The notes below the pieces were generated by a model, which searched no databases, had not been told where the DNA came from, and saw only the letters and a program-made list of their open reading frames with translations. Made by a program: the position numbers and the translations under genes. Below, piece by piece: positions 7,259 to 15,308 of a DNA stretch of 34,769 nucleotides (within the stretch, counting starts at the first letter, position 1; every line of letters begins with the position of its first letter). The DNA comes from Clostridia bacterium. Its GTDB lineage: Bacteria > Bacillota > Sulfobacillia > SLMV01. The DNA is taken from contig SLMV01000001.1 of the NCBI GenBank assembly GCA_007133365.1, positions 1 to 34,769 of the forward strand, in the 5' to 3' direction.

Positions 7259-8430
7259 CCGATACGCAGCGCAAACTTCTTTGGTTTGTCGGAGTTTTCA
7301 TCGTCATCTATCTCATGCCGCTGGATCTTCCGGTTTTGCAACGCTCCATTGTTGAAGCGTTTCACATGCTTCAGGAGTATGCTCGGGAACACGTATTGTT
7401 TTGTCTGATTCCCGCGTTTTTCATCGCCGGGGCCATCGCCAATTTCATCTCGCAGCAGTCGGTGATTCGATACTTTGGTGGCCAGGCCCCCAAGTGGTTG
7501 TCGTATTCAATCGCGTCGGTATCGGGGACGGTTTTGGCGGTGTGCTCGTGTACGGTATTGCCCTTGTTTGCCGGTATTTATCGCCGGGGAGCGGGCATTG
7601 GCCCGGCGACAGCCTTCCTTTATTCCGGTCCGGCCATCAATATATTGGCAATCATTTTGACCGCCCGCGTTCTCGGGTGGCAGTTGGGTTTGGCTCGGGC
7701 CATTGGAGCGGTTGTTTTCGCGTTGGTCATTGGAATGTTGATGTCGTTTATCTGTCGGCAAGAAGAGGCTGAACGGACCGCTCAGGCCCAAGAGATGCCG
7801 ATGGATGATGAAGAGCCGCGTTCGCCCCTTCAAAATTTGGCGTATTTCGTCACCATGATTCTTATTCTGATATTTGCCACGTGGGGTGAACCCGAGCAAG
7901 TGGCGGGCATATGGCAGACCGTCTTTTCCATCAAGTGGTGGATCGTCATTGCGTTGTTGGCCCTGCTGGCGATTATGTTGAAGAATTGGTTTGATCGGGG
8001 AGAACTCCGATCGTGGGTGGGCTCGACCTGGGAGTTCGCCGAACAGATCCTCCCCCTATTGTTCGCTGGTGTGCTGATTGCTGGCTTTCTCATGGGCCGG
8101 CCGGGTGTCGATGCGGGTTTGATCCCGGCCGAATGGGTGGCCCGCTGGGTAGGCGGCAGCGGGCTCGGTGCTAACGTCATTGCATCGGTGGTCGGGGCGT
8201 TGATGTACTTTGCCACTTTGACGGAAGTCCCCATCATGCAAGGTCTCATTGGTTTGGGAATGGGACCGGGCCCGGCATTGGCCCTGCTTTTGGCGGGTCC
8301 GGCCTTGAGCCTTCCCAATATGCTGGTGATTCGCAGCGTACTCGGAACCCGAAAGACGTTGATTTTTGTCGCACTGGTGGTGGTCATGGCAACGTTGGCA
8401 GGACTCATTTATGGCAACCTGGTGATTTAA
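7255..8430 (+). CDS. Permease of the PF03773 (ArsP/YraQ-like) family
   Basis: 391 aa from a GTG at 7255 preceded by GGAGGG and overlapping the arsR stop. The track start at 7228 lies inside arsR without a ribosome site and is rejected. There are about eight to ten membrane segments. The family signature is plain: SGTVLAVCSCTVLPLFAGIY followed by RGAGIGPATAFLYSGPAINI, with a CxC at residues 97 and 99, and a matching second half, YFATLTEVPIMQGL and GPALALLLAGPALSLPN. This family includes ArsP, which exports trivalent organoarsenicals, but many members are uncharacterised. Its place between an ArsR regulator and a CxxC thioredoxin-like protein suggests export of a thiol-reactive metal(loid) compound; the actual substrate is inferred, not shown. 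Confidence 0.88.
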   Translation: MTDTQRKLLWFVGVFIVIYLMPLDLPVLQRSIVEAFHMLQEYAREHVLFCLIPAFFIAGAIANFISQQSVIRYFGGQAPKWLSYSIASVSGTVLAVCSCTVLPLFAGIYRRGAGIGPATAFLYSGPAINILAIILTARVLGWQLGLARAIGAVVFALVIGMLMSFICRQEEAERTAQAQEMPMDDEEPRSPLQNLAYFVTMILILIFATWGEPEQVAGIWQTVFSIKWWIVIALLALLAIMLKNWFDRGELRSWVGSTWEFAEQILPLLFAGVLIAGFLMGRPGVDAGLIPAEWVARWVGGSGLGANVIASVVGALMYFATLTEVPIMQGLIGLGMGPGPALALLLAGPALSLPNMLVIRSVLGTRKTLIFVALVVVMATLAGLIYGNLVI

Positions 8431-8448
8431 CCATAAGGAGGGTGACAA

Positions 8449-8685
8449 ATGAAGATTGAAGTATTGGGATCCGGCTGTCCGAAATGCGCCAAGACGGAGA
8501 AAATAATCGCTCAAGTGGTGGAAAAACTCGGACTTGATGCTAAAATTGAAAAAGTAACGGATATTAATGCAATCATTGATCGCGGGGTCATGTTGACCCC
8601 CGCGGTGGCAATTGATGGCGACGTGAAAATTGAAGGCAAAGTGCCGACCCCCGAAGAGGTTCAGGGTATTTTGACGTCGGACTGA
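8449..8685 (+). CDS. Small thioredoxin-fold redox-active disulfide protein
   Basis: 78 aa. The sequence opens MKIEVLGSGCPKCAK, so the redox pair is Cys10 and Cys13 in a CPKC motif at the start of the first helix. The thioredoxin cis-proline is present in GVMLTPAVAIDG. This is the short thioredoxin_3/redox-active disulfide protein 2 type, often found next to PF03773 permeases. The start has AAGGAGG at 8-nt spacing and lies 18 bases after the permease stop, making it the third gene of the arsR operon. It could deliver or reduce the transported species or keep the permease CxC reduced, which is inference. There is no signal peptide, so it acts in the cytosol. Confidence 0.9.
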   Translation: MKIEVLGSGCPKCAKTEKIIAQVVEKLGLDAKIEKVTDINAIIDRGVMLTPAVAIDGDVKIEGKVPTPEEVQGILTSD

Positions 8686-8747
8686 GCGATCCGGGGGCGT
8701 AAGATCCGTTGGCAATATGGCATTTTCGCTTGCTCGCGTGATCAATC

Positions 8748-8776
8748 TTGACATTGACCCAGCGCTTTGCTACAGT
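8748..8776 (+). promoter_or_regulatory. Promoter of the M-box/mgtE transcript
   Basis: TTGACA (8748-8753), a 17-base spacer and TACAGT (8771-8776) form a near-consensus housekeeping promoter. Transcription would start around 8783, just before the M-box aptamer. Confidence 0.75.
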
Positions 8777-8796
8777 CGGTGCGGAAATAAAAGTGG

Positions 8797-8955
8797 CTCG
8801 TTAGGTGAGGCTCCCATATGAATAGAAGCTAGTGCCCATCCACGTCGAGAGACGGACTATGGGTATAAAAGGCTCGATCGGCCTAAGGTCTGCCTAATCT
8901 AGCTGATCCGGTAAGGATCTACGTCATATGGTGCTGAAGCTTTGACGAGGAGTCC
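8797..8955 (+). ncRNA. M-box (ykoK leader) magnesium riboswitch aptamer
   Basis: The segment carries the conserved M-box blocks in order: CTCGTTAGGTGAGGCTCCCA at the 5' side, GAAGCTAGTGCCCATCCACG, then GACGGACTATGGGTAT, GGTGCTGAAG and finally TTGACGAGGAG. P1 forms between CTCGT (8797-8801) and ACGAG (8945-8949). M-boxes bind several Mg2+ ions directly and shut off Mg2+ transporter genes when the metal is plentiful. The gene downstream is mgtE, as expected. GGAGTCC at 8949-8955, sharing its first G with P1, is exactly complementary to GGACTCC in the terminator stem, so it can act as the antiterminator when P1 is open. Confidence 0.92.
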
Positions 8956-8987
8956 GGTGATGGAATTGGCCTTTATGGTGAACATCG

Positions 8988-9013
8988 GGGACTCCTTTGG
9001 GGAGTCCCTTTTT
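8988..9013 (+). terminator. Intrinsic terminator controlled by the M-box
   Basis: GGGACTCC (8988-8995) and GGAGTCCC (9001-9008) form an 8-bp stem with a 5-base loop, followed by TTTTT. It lies between the aptamer and mgtE, in position for Mg2+-dependent attenuation. Confidence 0.9.
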
Positions 9014-9080
9014 GATGGAGGTGAGTGCCGAATGTTGGATGAAGGGCCCAGTTTAGGGGCCAAACCATGTCAGGAGATGG

Positions 9081-10475
9081 ATGAAGAAGAGAGAGGAGCG
9101 GATGACCATGACCCACATGATCGACGAAATTCGGACTCATCTCGATGCCCGATCCCTTGATGCCCTAAAAGCGTGGTTGCGCGATGTCAATCTCTACGAA
9201 TTGGTGGAAGCGTTTGAGGGATTAACACCGGCTGAGCGTGTGGTGGTATTTCGGCTATTGGAAAAAGACAAGGCGCTAGATGTTTTTGAATCGATGGAGC
9301 TTTGGCTTCAAGGCCAGCTCCTCGAAGGATTTGCCGAGCAGTCGGCCATCGATATGTTATCCCATCTGCCGGCCGATGATCGGGTACGGCTGTTGGACGA
9401 GTTGCCAGCCAAAGTCGCCAAGCGATTGACCGCGGCGTTACCCCGCAATGTTCGTTCCGAGACCTTTGTGTTATTGGGATATGAATCGGAGACCGTGGGG
9501 CGCATGATGAACCCCCATTTTTTCAGCCTCCGGAAAACCGAGACCGTGGCCGAAGCCTTAGAACGGGTCCGATGGAAGAGCCAGGATTTTGAAACCCCCT
9601 ATATTTTATTTGTGACCGATGATTCAAAGAAACTCGAAGGACTGATCATGTTAAACGATTTGGTCTCAGCGGAGGCTCAAACCAAATTGGCGGATGTGAT
9701 GGAACCGGAAGTGATTTCCGTCTTCACTTGGGATGATCAGGAGGATGCTGCGCGCTTGCTTCAAGAACGTGATCTCATTGCGCTCCCGGTGGTGGATGCC
9801 GAACATCGTCTGGTCGGGGTCTTGACGGTCGATGATGCGATGGACATTCTCGAGGCGGAAACCACGGAGGACTTCTTCGAGCGAGCGGGTTTGGTCCGAT
9901 TTCAGGAAACCGAAAAAACTCGCAGCCACCATCTGGTCGAAGGTCGCCTCTCCAAGATTCTAATGAGTCGTCTCCCATACCTGCTGATTACCTTGGCAGG
10001 GGGAATGCTGGCGGGGGCCGTTATTGACGGATTTGAAGCCGTTTTGGAGGCCATTGCCGTGGTGGCGATCTTCATCCCGGTTATTATGGACATGGGGGGC
10101 AATGTTGGGACGCAGTCTTCAACAATCTTCACCCGGGCGTTTGTGCTCGGACAGATCAATATGGGGCAATTTCGCCGTCACTGGTTTAAAGAAATCCGCA
10201 ACGGTGCGACCATGGGCATCGTGCTCGGACTGATCGGCGGATGGATTGCAGCACTGTGGCAGGGTTTGCCGGAACTCGGATTTGCGGTCGGGCTTTCGCT
10301 CCTTTTGACCATCACTTTGGCAACGGCACTCGGCTTTCTCATTCCCTATCTATTGGTGCGTGCGGGGTTGGACCAGGCGGCAGGGTCGGATCCAATTCTG
10401 ACAACCTTAAAGGATGTCTCGGGTTTGTTAATCTATTTTGTCTCCATCATGTTCTTTCTGGGGCACATGTTGTAA
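9081..10475 (+). CDS. mgtE: Magnesium transporter MgtE
   Basis: 464 aa, the normal length. The domain order is that of MgtE: an acidic helical N domain (residues about 15-135), a tandem CBS domain pair (about 140-265, with VMEPEVISVFTW and LTVDDAMDILEAE), a connecting helix and five membrane helices. The pore signature PVIMDMGGNVGTQSSTIFTR and the later GSDPILTTLKDVSGLLIYF are present. MgtE is a homodimeric Mg2+ channel whose cytosolic domains close the pore when Mg2+ is high, so control is double: M-box at RNA level and CBS/N domain at protein level. Several ATGs are possible at the start. 9081 has GGAG 4 bases before it, 9102 follows GAGAGGAGCGG, and 9108 has AGGAG at 9-nt spacing; I keep the longest. 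Confidence 0.93.
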   Translation: MKKREERMTMTHMIDEIRTHLDARSLDALKAWLRDVNLYELVEAFEGLTPAERVVVFRLLEKDKALDVFESMELWLQGQLLEGFAEQSAIDMLSHLPADDRVRLLDELPAKVAKRLTAALPRNVRSETFVLLGYESETVGRMMNPHFFSLRKTETVAEALERVRWKSQDFETPYILFVTDDSKKLEGLIMLNDLVSAEAQTKLADVMEPEVISVFTWDDQEDAARLLQERDLIALPVVDAEHRLVGVLTVDDAMDILEAETTEDFFERAGLVRFQETEKTRSHHLVEGRLSKILMSRLPYLLITLAGGMLAGAVIDGFEAVLEAIAVVAIFIPVIMDMGGNVGTQSSTIFTRAFVLGQINMGQFRRHWFKEIRNGATMGIVLGLIGGWIAALWQGLPELGFAVGLSLLLTITLATALGFLIPYLLVRAGLDQAAGSDPILTTLKDVSGLLIYFVSIMFFLGHML

Positions 10476-10806
10476 ACGGCACCGTTGGAAGTGCGGGTGG
10501 GTTTCCGATTGTCGGTTATCCCGAGTTCTCGCGAATTATCCTTGGGAGTTGGCGATTCCACCGAATATCGGGGTGATCCAGGTCGGTGCTTTGACTTGAT
10601 TTCGGCCTCATCTAGCAATAATAGAATCCTCGGGCGGCGGCACTTGCCGCTTGAGGATTTATGCTGTGGAGCGCCAGGGTGCCAAACTGGCCGGGATTGA
10701 TATCTCAAAAGTTCAGCGATTAGAAAGGTGGCGCGTTTCTTCGAAAAATAGTTGGGCATAATCCCAAACGCCCCAAATCGCACCGATCAGCATCGATCCT
10801 CTAATT
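10476..10806. other. Intergenic region after mgtE, with a hairpin
   Basis: About 330 bases between the convergent mgtE and PAP2 genes with no believable gene; the two track ORFs lack recognisable domains. A clear hairpin lies at 10625-10659: outer arms AATCCTC and GAGGATT, inner arms GCGGC and GCCGC with an ACTT loop. No T-run follows on either strand, so I do not call it an intrinsic terminator, though it may stabilise the 3' ends. Confidence 0.5.
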
Positions 10807-11760
10807 CTATTCATCCGGCAGGTGGGAGGATGTCGTCAGTTTCAAGTGGAGGAATAGGGCGGGCACCAAGAAGACGATCCAAAACGCGGTTATGGCATAG
10901 CGAAGGAAGATCAGGCTCAACAAATATTCCGGCAAGAGGAAGCGAAGTGTTAGAAACAAGAGCAAGGTGCTGCCAAGACCCAATACGGCTTTTAATATTT
11001 GCTGAGTCCACGGTCCTCGAGGATCCATATCAATGTATTTCTTTTCGATCCCATATCCCCAGGCTGCGCCCAAGAGAAAACCGGCTATCATCGGAATATC
11101 CCGTCCCGGAATCAGGAAGAAAAGGCCGATGGGAAGGATGGTGCCGATAACGAAGGGAATGATCAGAGGGTTACCGCCGACTTTCGGAACCGGCAATTGA
11201 CGCACCATCCAAAAGGCGATGAGGAGAAACAGGACGCCCAACAAAATCCCGCCGATGACATCGCGAGGGTAATGATACCCCAGCGCCATTCGAGAGATGC
11301 CCACCAGGATGATGATCAAACCGCTGGTGATCCAAGTTTTCCGATCCCCTAAATGATGGGCAAGATAACCCCAAAGCACGGTGGTGGTCAACGCATGGCC
11401 GCTGGGAAAGGCATACCCAGCAGGCAGAGTCACACTTCCTATCACCGGTCGGGGGAGGGCAAAGAGGTCCTTTAGAATATTGTTGAAAACACCGGAGACT
11501 AGGAGCATCAGCGCGCCGCCGTAAGCAAGCGGCTTGTGAACGCACCACAGTAAAATGGAGAGGAATCCTGCATAGAAGGCATCATCCCCAAGAAAGGTAG
11601 CGCCTCGGAATAGCAATGTGAGTGGGGGAAGCAGTTCTCGCCATTCGAACAGATAGTCAATAGGGTAAGGTTGTCCCAGTGCGTCCCAAAATCGATAAAG
11701 GAGCATTCCGGCTGTTACCATCAAACCAAGTTCCAGGTATGGCCGATAACGCGTTACCAC
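10807..11760 (-). CDS. PAP2-family membrane phosphatase
   Basis: 317 aa from a GTG at 11760 with AAAGGAGGTG at the right spacing. The track start at 11787 lies upstream of that ribosome site and is rejected. All three phosphatase motifs of the PAP2 superfamily are present: KDLFALPRP (KxxxxxxRP), PSGH in AFPSGHALTTT, and SRMALGYHYPRDV (SRxxxxxHxxxD). The protein has about eight membrane segments, with the catalytic loops expected on the outer face. Relatives dephosphorylate phosphatidic acid, phosphatidylglycerophosphate or undecaprenyl diphosphate. The C-terminal third adds extra membrane helices beyond the minimal PAP2 core. There is no partner gene on the same strand, so the lipid substrate stays open. 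Confidence 0.88.
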   Translation of the reverse strand: MVTRYRPYLELGLMVTAGMLLYRFWDALGQPYPIDYLFEWRELLPPLTLLFRGATFLGDDAFYAGFLSILLWCVHKPLAYGGALMLLVSGVFNNILKDLFALPRPVIGSVTLPAGYAFPSGHALTTTVLWGYLAHHLGDRKTWITSGLIIILVGISRMALGYHYPRDVIGGILLGVLFLLIAFWMVRQLPVPKVGGNPLIIPFVIGTILPIGLFFLIPGRDIPMIAGFLLGAAWGYGIEKKYIDMDPRGPWTQQILKAVLGLGSTLLLFLTLRFLLPEYLLSLIFLRYAITAFWIVFLVPALFLHLKLTTSSHLPDE

Positions 11761-11840
11761 CGGGTCACCTCCTTTAGGATTGAGCAATCATTTAGCGTTT
11801 CGTCAGCAAACCGACGTCCTCCTTGCGACGAACGATCTAG

Positions 11841-11857
11841 GGTCTTAGACAAAGACC
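11841..11857. repeat. Small inverted repeat
   Basis: GGTCTT (11841-11846) and AAGACC (11852-11857) flank a 5-base loop. It lies between the divergent PAP2 and aldehyde:ferredoxin oxidoreductase genes and could be an operator or a short hairpin. Confidence 0.35.
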
Positions 11858-11895
11858 GACTTTAGATCACAATAGAGATGTTGCAACCTTAAATC

Positions 11896-12032
11896 AAGCG
11901 CCATCGATGCCTCGCGGGTCGAGGATCCCGCGTCCCAGGCTTTCGTTAATGGAATTGATGCAAACTCTAAGGTCGCGGGACGTTTCGGGCGCTGAGAGAG
12001 GGGGATTTCGGGCGAGGCATGACGAAATCTCT
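11896..12032 (+). promoter_or_regulatory. Structured leader upstream of aldehyde:ferredoxin oxidoreductase (candidate cis-regulatory RNA)
   Basis: Several strong pairings lie within 140 bases. CGCGGG (11913-11918) pairs with CCCGCG (11927-11932). GGGGATTTCG (12001-12010) pairs with CGAAATCTCT (12023-12032), leaving a 12-base loop GGCGAGGCATGA. Nine bases of that loop (12012-12020) are perfectly complementary to ATGCCTCGC at 11907-11915. AGCGCC (11897-11902) also pairs with GGCGCT (11988-11993), and CCCGCG can instead pair with CGCGGG at 11974-11979. Mutually exclusive helices plus a loop-to-distal pairing look like a riboswitch or other RNA switch. I do not recognise an Rfam family, and a molybdenum- or tungsten-cofactor riboswitch is only a guess from the gene downstream. 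Confidence 0.5.
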
Positions 12033-12051
12033 AGTTATAAAGTGATGCGAT

Positions 12052-12073
12052 AGACTCAAGGTTAAAAGAGTCT
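12052..12073 (+). repeat. Hairpin just upstream of the ribosome site of the oxidoreductase gene
   Basis: AGACTC (12052-12057) and GAGTCT (12068-12073) flank a 10-base A-rich loop. It ends 11 bases before AGGGAGGG, so it could affect ribosome access as the expression platform of the leader upstream. Confidence 0.4.
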
Positions 12074-12098
12074 CCGGATTGATCAGGGAGGGATTCAT

Positions 12099-13871
12099 TT
12101 GTACGGTTTTCATGGCAACGTGTTGCATATCGATTTGGCCCATCAAACCACCTCGATTGAAGCAATTCCGGATGATATTTTGAAATCCTATTTGGGGGGC
12201 AAGGGGCTTGGTACCTACCTATTGTTAAAACATCTGCCGGCGGGTGTGGACCCGCTATCCGGAGCGAATTGCCTCGTCTTTGCCACCGGACCCGCTACCG
12301 ATACGGTGGTGCCGGCGGCCAGCCGCTTTGGTGTCTACGCTAAGTCACCTCTGACCGGATTTTTGGGTGAATCCTATTCGGGCGGTCACGTCCCGCCGGT
12401 AATGAAACGAACCGGCTATGATGCCTTTGTTATCAAGGGGGTGGCCGAAGCCCCGGTTTTTCTTCACATCTCGGATCGAGGCGTTTCCTTCGAGGCGGCG
12501 GATGACCTTTGGGGACAGCCGACCGATGTGGCAGAACGCGCCCTATTGGATCGTGTCGATGACCCTAAAGCCCAAGCCCTGGTGATCGGACCTGCCGGTG
12601 AAAATCAAGTCCGCTTTGCGTGTATTAAAAACAACCAATGGCGTTCCGCCGGACGGAGCGGCTTGGGTGCCGTGATGGGGGCCAAGCGTCTGAAGGGATT
12701 GGTGTTTAGTGGAAAACAGCGTGCCGCTTTGGCGGATCCCGATGCGCTGGATGCTTATACCAAATCTTTGATTGCTGAATACCGTGATCATGAGCGAACT
12801 CGGCGCATGAAGAAGTATGGGACACCGTATATGACAAAGGTGACCAATCGCGAACACGCCTTTCCCACCCGTTACTGGTCGGCGGGGCGTTTAGAGGGTT
12901 GGGAAGGGCTGAGCGCCGAGCGAATGCACGAAGTGATGGACGTACGGCCAAACGCCTGCTACCGATGTTTCATGGCATGCGGGAAGATGAGCCGGGTAAC
13001 GAAAGGCCGACACAAGGGATTGACCCTAGAAGGACCCGAATATGAGACGATTTTTGCCCTAGGGGGAATTTGTGGGATCAACGAAATCGAGGAGGTTGCT
13101 TATCTCAATGACCTTTGCGACAAACTCGGGATTGACACCATCAGTGCGGGGAACCTGGCCGCGTTCGGAATCGAAGCGGGGAAACGAGGCGTTCTCCATG
13201 AACAAGCGCAATATGGTGATGCGGATGCGATTGCAAGGGTCTTTCAAGCGATCGCCCATCGCAAAGGGGAAGGGGATTTGCTGGCGCAAGGTGTTCGGGA
13301 GGCAGCCCGTGCCGTGGGACTTGAAGACATCGCCGTTCACGTCAAAGGCATGGATCCGGCCGGGTACGATCCGCGCCGGCTTCGTGGGATGAGCCTGGGA
13401 TATGCGGTGTCGTCCCGTGGCGCCTGTCACCTTCGATCGAGCTATTACATGGAAGAATTATCAGGCATGGCGCCGGAAGATACTTCCTCTCGTACGGCAC
13501 GGTTTGTCATGTTCGAAAGTCGTAATGCTCTTGAGGACAGTTTAGTTCTTTGTCGGTTCTATCAGCAGTTTATTGGGTGGAGCGGCATGAAAACGATCAT
13601 TGAAGCGACGACCGGAATGGCTTGCAGCCACGATGATCTTCAGAGCATGGGACGACGGTTGACCACATTGGCCAAGCACTTCAATCTTCGTGAAGGATGG
13701 ACCCGATCCGATGATAACCTGCCGCGACGCATTTTCGAAGAGCCCATCGGGCCAAACGAGGAATTTCGGATCACCCGTGACGAGTTTGAGGCGATGTTAG
13801 CGGAGTATTATCGCTTACATGGTTGGAATTTAGAAGGGATTCCCCCGGAACACGCCCAACCCCTAACCTAA
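12099..13871 (+). CDS. Aldehyde:ferredoxin oxidoreductase (tungsten/molybdopterin enzyme)
   Basis: 590 aa, the usual size. The start is a TTG with AGGGAGGG at 6-nt spacing. The N-terminal domain shows the AOR pattern: YLGGKGLGTYLL, FATGPATDTVVPAASRF, KSPLTGFLGESYSGGHVPP and VIGPAGENQVRFACIKNNQW, the region that holds the two pterins. The four [4Fe-4S] ligands are visible as Cys287, Cys290 and Cys294 in ACYRCFMACG plus Cys485 in VLCRFYQ. The family oxidises aldehydes to carboxylic acids, or runs in reverse, with ferredoxin as electron partner, in the cytosol. The metal is usually tungsten and sometimes molybdenum. No ferredoxin or cofactor gene is adjacent. Which aldehyde it uses cannot be read from sequence. 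Confidence 0.92.
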   Translation: MYGFHGNVLHIDLAHQTTSIEAIPDDILKSYLGGKGLGTYLLLKHLPAGVDPLSGANCLVFATGPATDTVVPAASRFGVYAKSPLTGFLGESYSGGHVPPVMKRTGYDAFVIKGVAEAPVFLHISDRGVSFEAADDLWGQPTDVAERALLDRVDDPKAQALVIGPAGENQVRFACIKNNQWRSAGRSGLGAVMGAKRLKGLVFSGKQRAALADPDALDAYTKSLIAEYRDHERTRRMKKYGTPYMTKVTNREHAFPTRYWSAGRLEGWEGLSAERMHEVMDVRPNACYRCFMACGKMSRVTKGRHKGLTLEGPEYETIFALGGICGINEIEEVAYLNDLCDKLGIDTISAGNLAAFGIEAGKRGVLHEQAQYGDADAIARVFQAIAHRKGEGDLLAQGVREAARAVGLEDIAVHVKGMDPAGYDPRRLRGMSLGYAVSSRGACHLRSSYYMEELSGMAPEDTSSRTARFVMFESRNALEDSLVLCRFYQQFIGWSGMKTIIEATTGMACSHDDLQSMGRRLTTLAKHFNLREGWTRSDDNLPRRIFEEPIGPNEEFRITRDEFEAMLAEYYRLHGWNLEGIPPEHAQPLT

Positions 13872-13904
13872 TGGGGATTCCTTATAAGCGAGAGGCCAAA
13901 ATAA

Positions 13905-13930
13905 AAGCGGCGGGGCATTCCCCGCCGCTT
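13905..13930. terminator. Bidirectional intrinsic terminator
   Basis: AAGCGGCGGGG (13905-13915) and CCCCGCCGCTT (13920-13930) make an 11-bp stem with a CATT loop. The minus-strand side runs into TTTTATTTT, the plus side into CTATTT. It serves the convergent oxidoreductase and NCS2 permease genes. Confidence 0.9.
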
Positions 13931-13951
13931 CTATTTCGATTGCTATTGGCC

Positions 13952-15244
13952 TCAACCGGGATAGAAGAAGTGAATGAGGGAGATCAGGGCGAGAATCCAG
14001 ACCAACCAATGCACTTCTTTTCGGCGCCCGGCCACCAGTTTTACGATCGGATAGGCGATGAAGCCAAACGCGATGCCGTCCGCAATACTGTAGGCGAGCG
14101 GCATAAAAATGATCGTCAGGAAAGCCGGGAATGCTTCGGTGAAATCCTCAAAGTTGATGCCGGCGACGCCGCCCACCATTAGCACGCCCACAATGATGAG
14201 GGCCGGGGCGGTTGCTTCGCCCGGGATCAGGTAGGACATTGGGGCCAAAAATAAGAAAGCGAGGAAGAGAAGGCCGGTGACGATGGAGGTTAGTCCGGTG
14301 CGACCACCTTCCGAGATTCCGGCCGTGCTTTCGACATAGGTTGTCACCGTGCTGGTGCCCAAAAGCGCGCCACCTACCGTTCCAATGGCATCGGCCAGCA
14401 TCGCCCGATTGACTTTGGGCAAGCGACCTTTCTTATCGAGGTAACCCGCTCGCTCCCCCGTCCCTAATAACGTTCCCATCGTATCGAAAACGTCGACGAA
14501 GATGAACGAAAAGATGATGAAGAATGGAATGGTGGTGATGGCGCCGAGATCAAGCTGAAGGGCGATCGGAGCCAAACTTTCCGGCATTCCAAAGATATCG
14601 CCCAAACCGGTGGGAAACGGCTGGATGCCCATGAAGAAGCTTAAGACCGTGGTCAAAAGGATTCCCAGCAGAATAGCACCGCGTACCTTTCTCGCCATCA
14701 GTGCCGCAATAATTAAAAGGCCGATCAAGGAGAGAAGGGGACCGCTGTCGGTGAGGTTTCCGAGGGTGACTTGGGTGGCCTCATAGGCGACGATGACGCC
14801 CGCGTTTTGGAGTCCGATGAACGCGATGAAAAGGCCAATTCCGGCGGCCACCGCCTTCTTTAATGTGGTGGGAACGGCAGCGTCTATGTACTGAATGGCA
14901 CCCGTCAGGGCTAAAATGGCAAAGACAATTCCGGAAGCAAAGACGGCTCCCAAAGCCGATTCCCACCCGTACTGGGCGGCAACGGTGAAGGCAAAAAACG
15001 CGTTTAGGCCCATTCCGCTGGCCATGGCAAAGGGATAATTGGTTAAAAGGGCCATTAGGATGCTGCTGAATCCAGCGGTTAGAATCGTGGCCGTCATGAC
15101 AGCGCCCTGATCCATTCCGGCGGCACTCAGAATATCTGGGTTGACAAAAATGATATACGCCATCGTCATGAAAGTGGTGACCCCGGCGATAATCTCCGTG
15201 CGCAAGGTCGTGTTGTTTTGTTTCAACTTAAAAAACTCCAACAT
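13952..15244 (-). CDS. NCS2-family purine permease (AzgA/PbuG-like)
   Basis: 430 aa with about 12-14 membrane segments. It matches the AzgA-like branch of nucleobase:cation symporters (adenine, guanine, hypoxanthine): TEIIAGVTTFMTMAYIIFVNP at the N terminus, MASGMGLNAFFAFTVA, the central FVDVFDTMGTLLGTGERAGY, and the signature STVTTYVESTAGISEGGRTG. The length is standard. Shine-Dalgarno AAGGAGG lies 11 bases before the ATG, a little far. The leader carries two odd-centred palindromes but no recognisable purine riboswitch. Which purine is carried cannot be decided by eye. Confidence 0.9.
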   Translation of the reverse strand: MLEFFKLKQNNTTLRTEIIAGVTTFMTMAYIIFVNPDILSAAGMDQGAVMTATILTAGFSSILMALLTNYPFAMASGMGLNAFFAFTVAAQYGWESALGAVFASGIVFAILALTGAIQYIDAAVPTTLKKAVAAGIGLFIAFIGLQNAGVIVAYEATQVTLGNLTDSGPLLSLIGLLIIAALMARKVRGAILLGILLTTVLSFFMGIQPFPTGLGDIFGMPESLAPIALQLDLGAITTIPFFIIFSFIFVDVFDTMGTLLGTGERAGYLDKKGRLPKVNRAMLADAIGTVGGALLGTSTVTTYVESTAGISEGGRTGLTSIVTGLLFLAFLFLAPMSYLIPGEATAPALIIVGVLMVGGVAGINFEDFTEAFPAFLTIIFMPLAYSIADGIAFGFIAYPIVKLVAGRRKEVHWLVWILALISLIHFFYPG

Positions 15245-15267
15245 CTCGACTAATGCCTCCTTAGCTA

Positions 15268-15280
15268 GTGGTTAAACCAC
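15268..15280. promoter_or_regulatory. Odd-centred palindrome in NCS2 leader
   Basis: GTGGTT and AACCAC flank a single central base, 24 bases before the permease start and close to its Shine-Dalgarno. Candidate protein-binding site. Confidence 0.35.
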
Positions 15281-15308
15281 GTTGGGATAAAAAATGAATC
15301 ATTACAAA

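Noticed and set aside
8942-9160. 72-aa ORF before mgtE
   Set aside because: It runs through the M-box terminator and the mgtE start in another frame.
10625-10659. mgtE terminator
   Set aside because: The hairpin is good but there is no T-run on either strand, so it is listed only as a hairpin.
11896-12032. Known molybdenum-cofactor riboswitch
   Set aside because: The gene context fits, but I could not match the conserved Moco sequence blocks as I remember them; kept as an unassigned structured leader.
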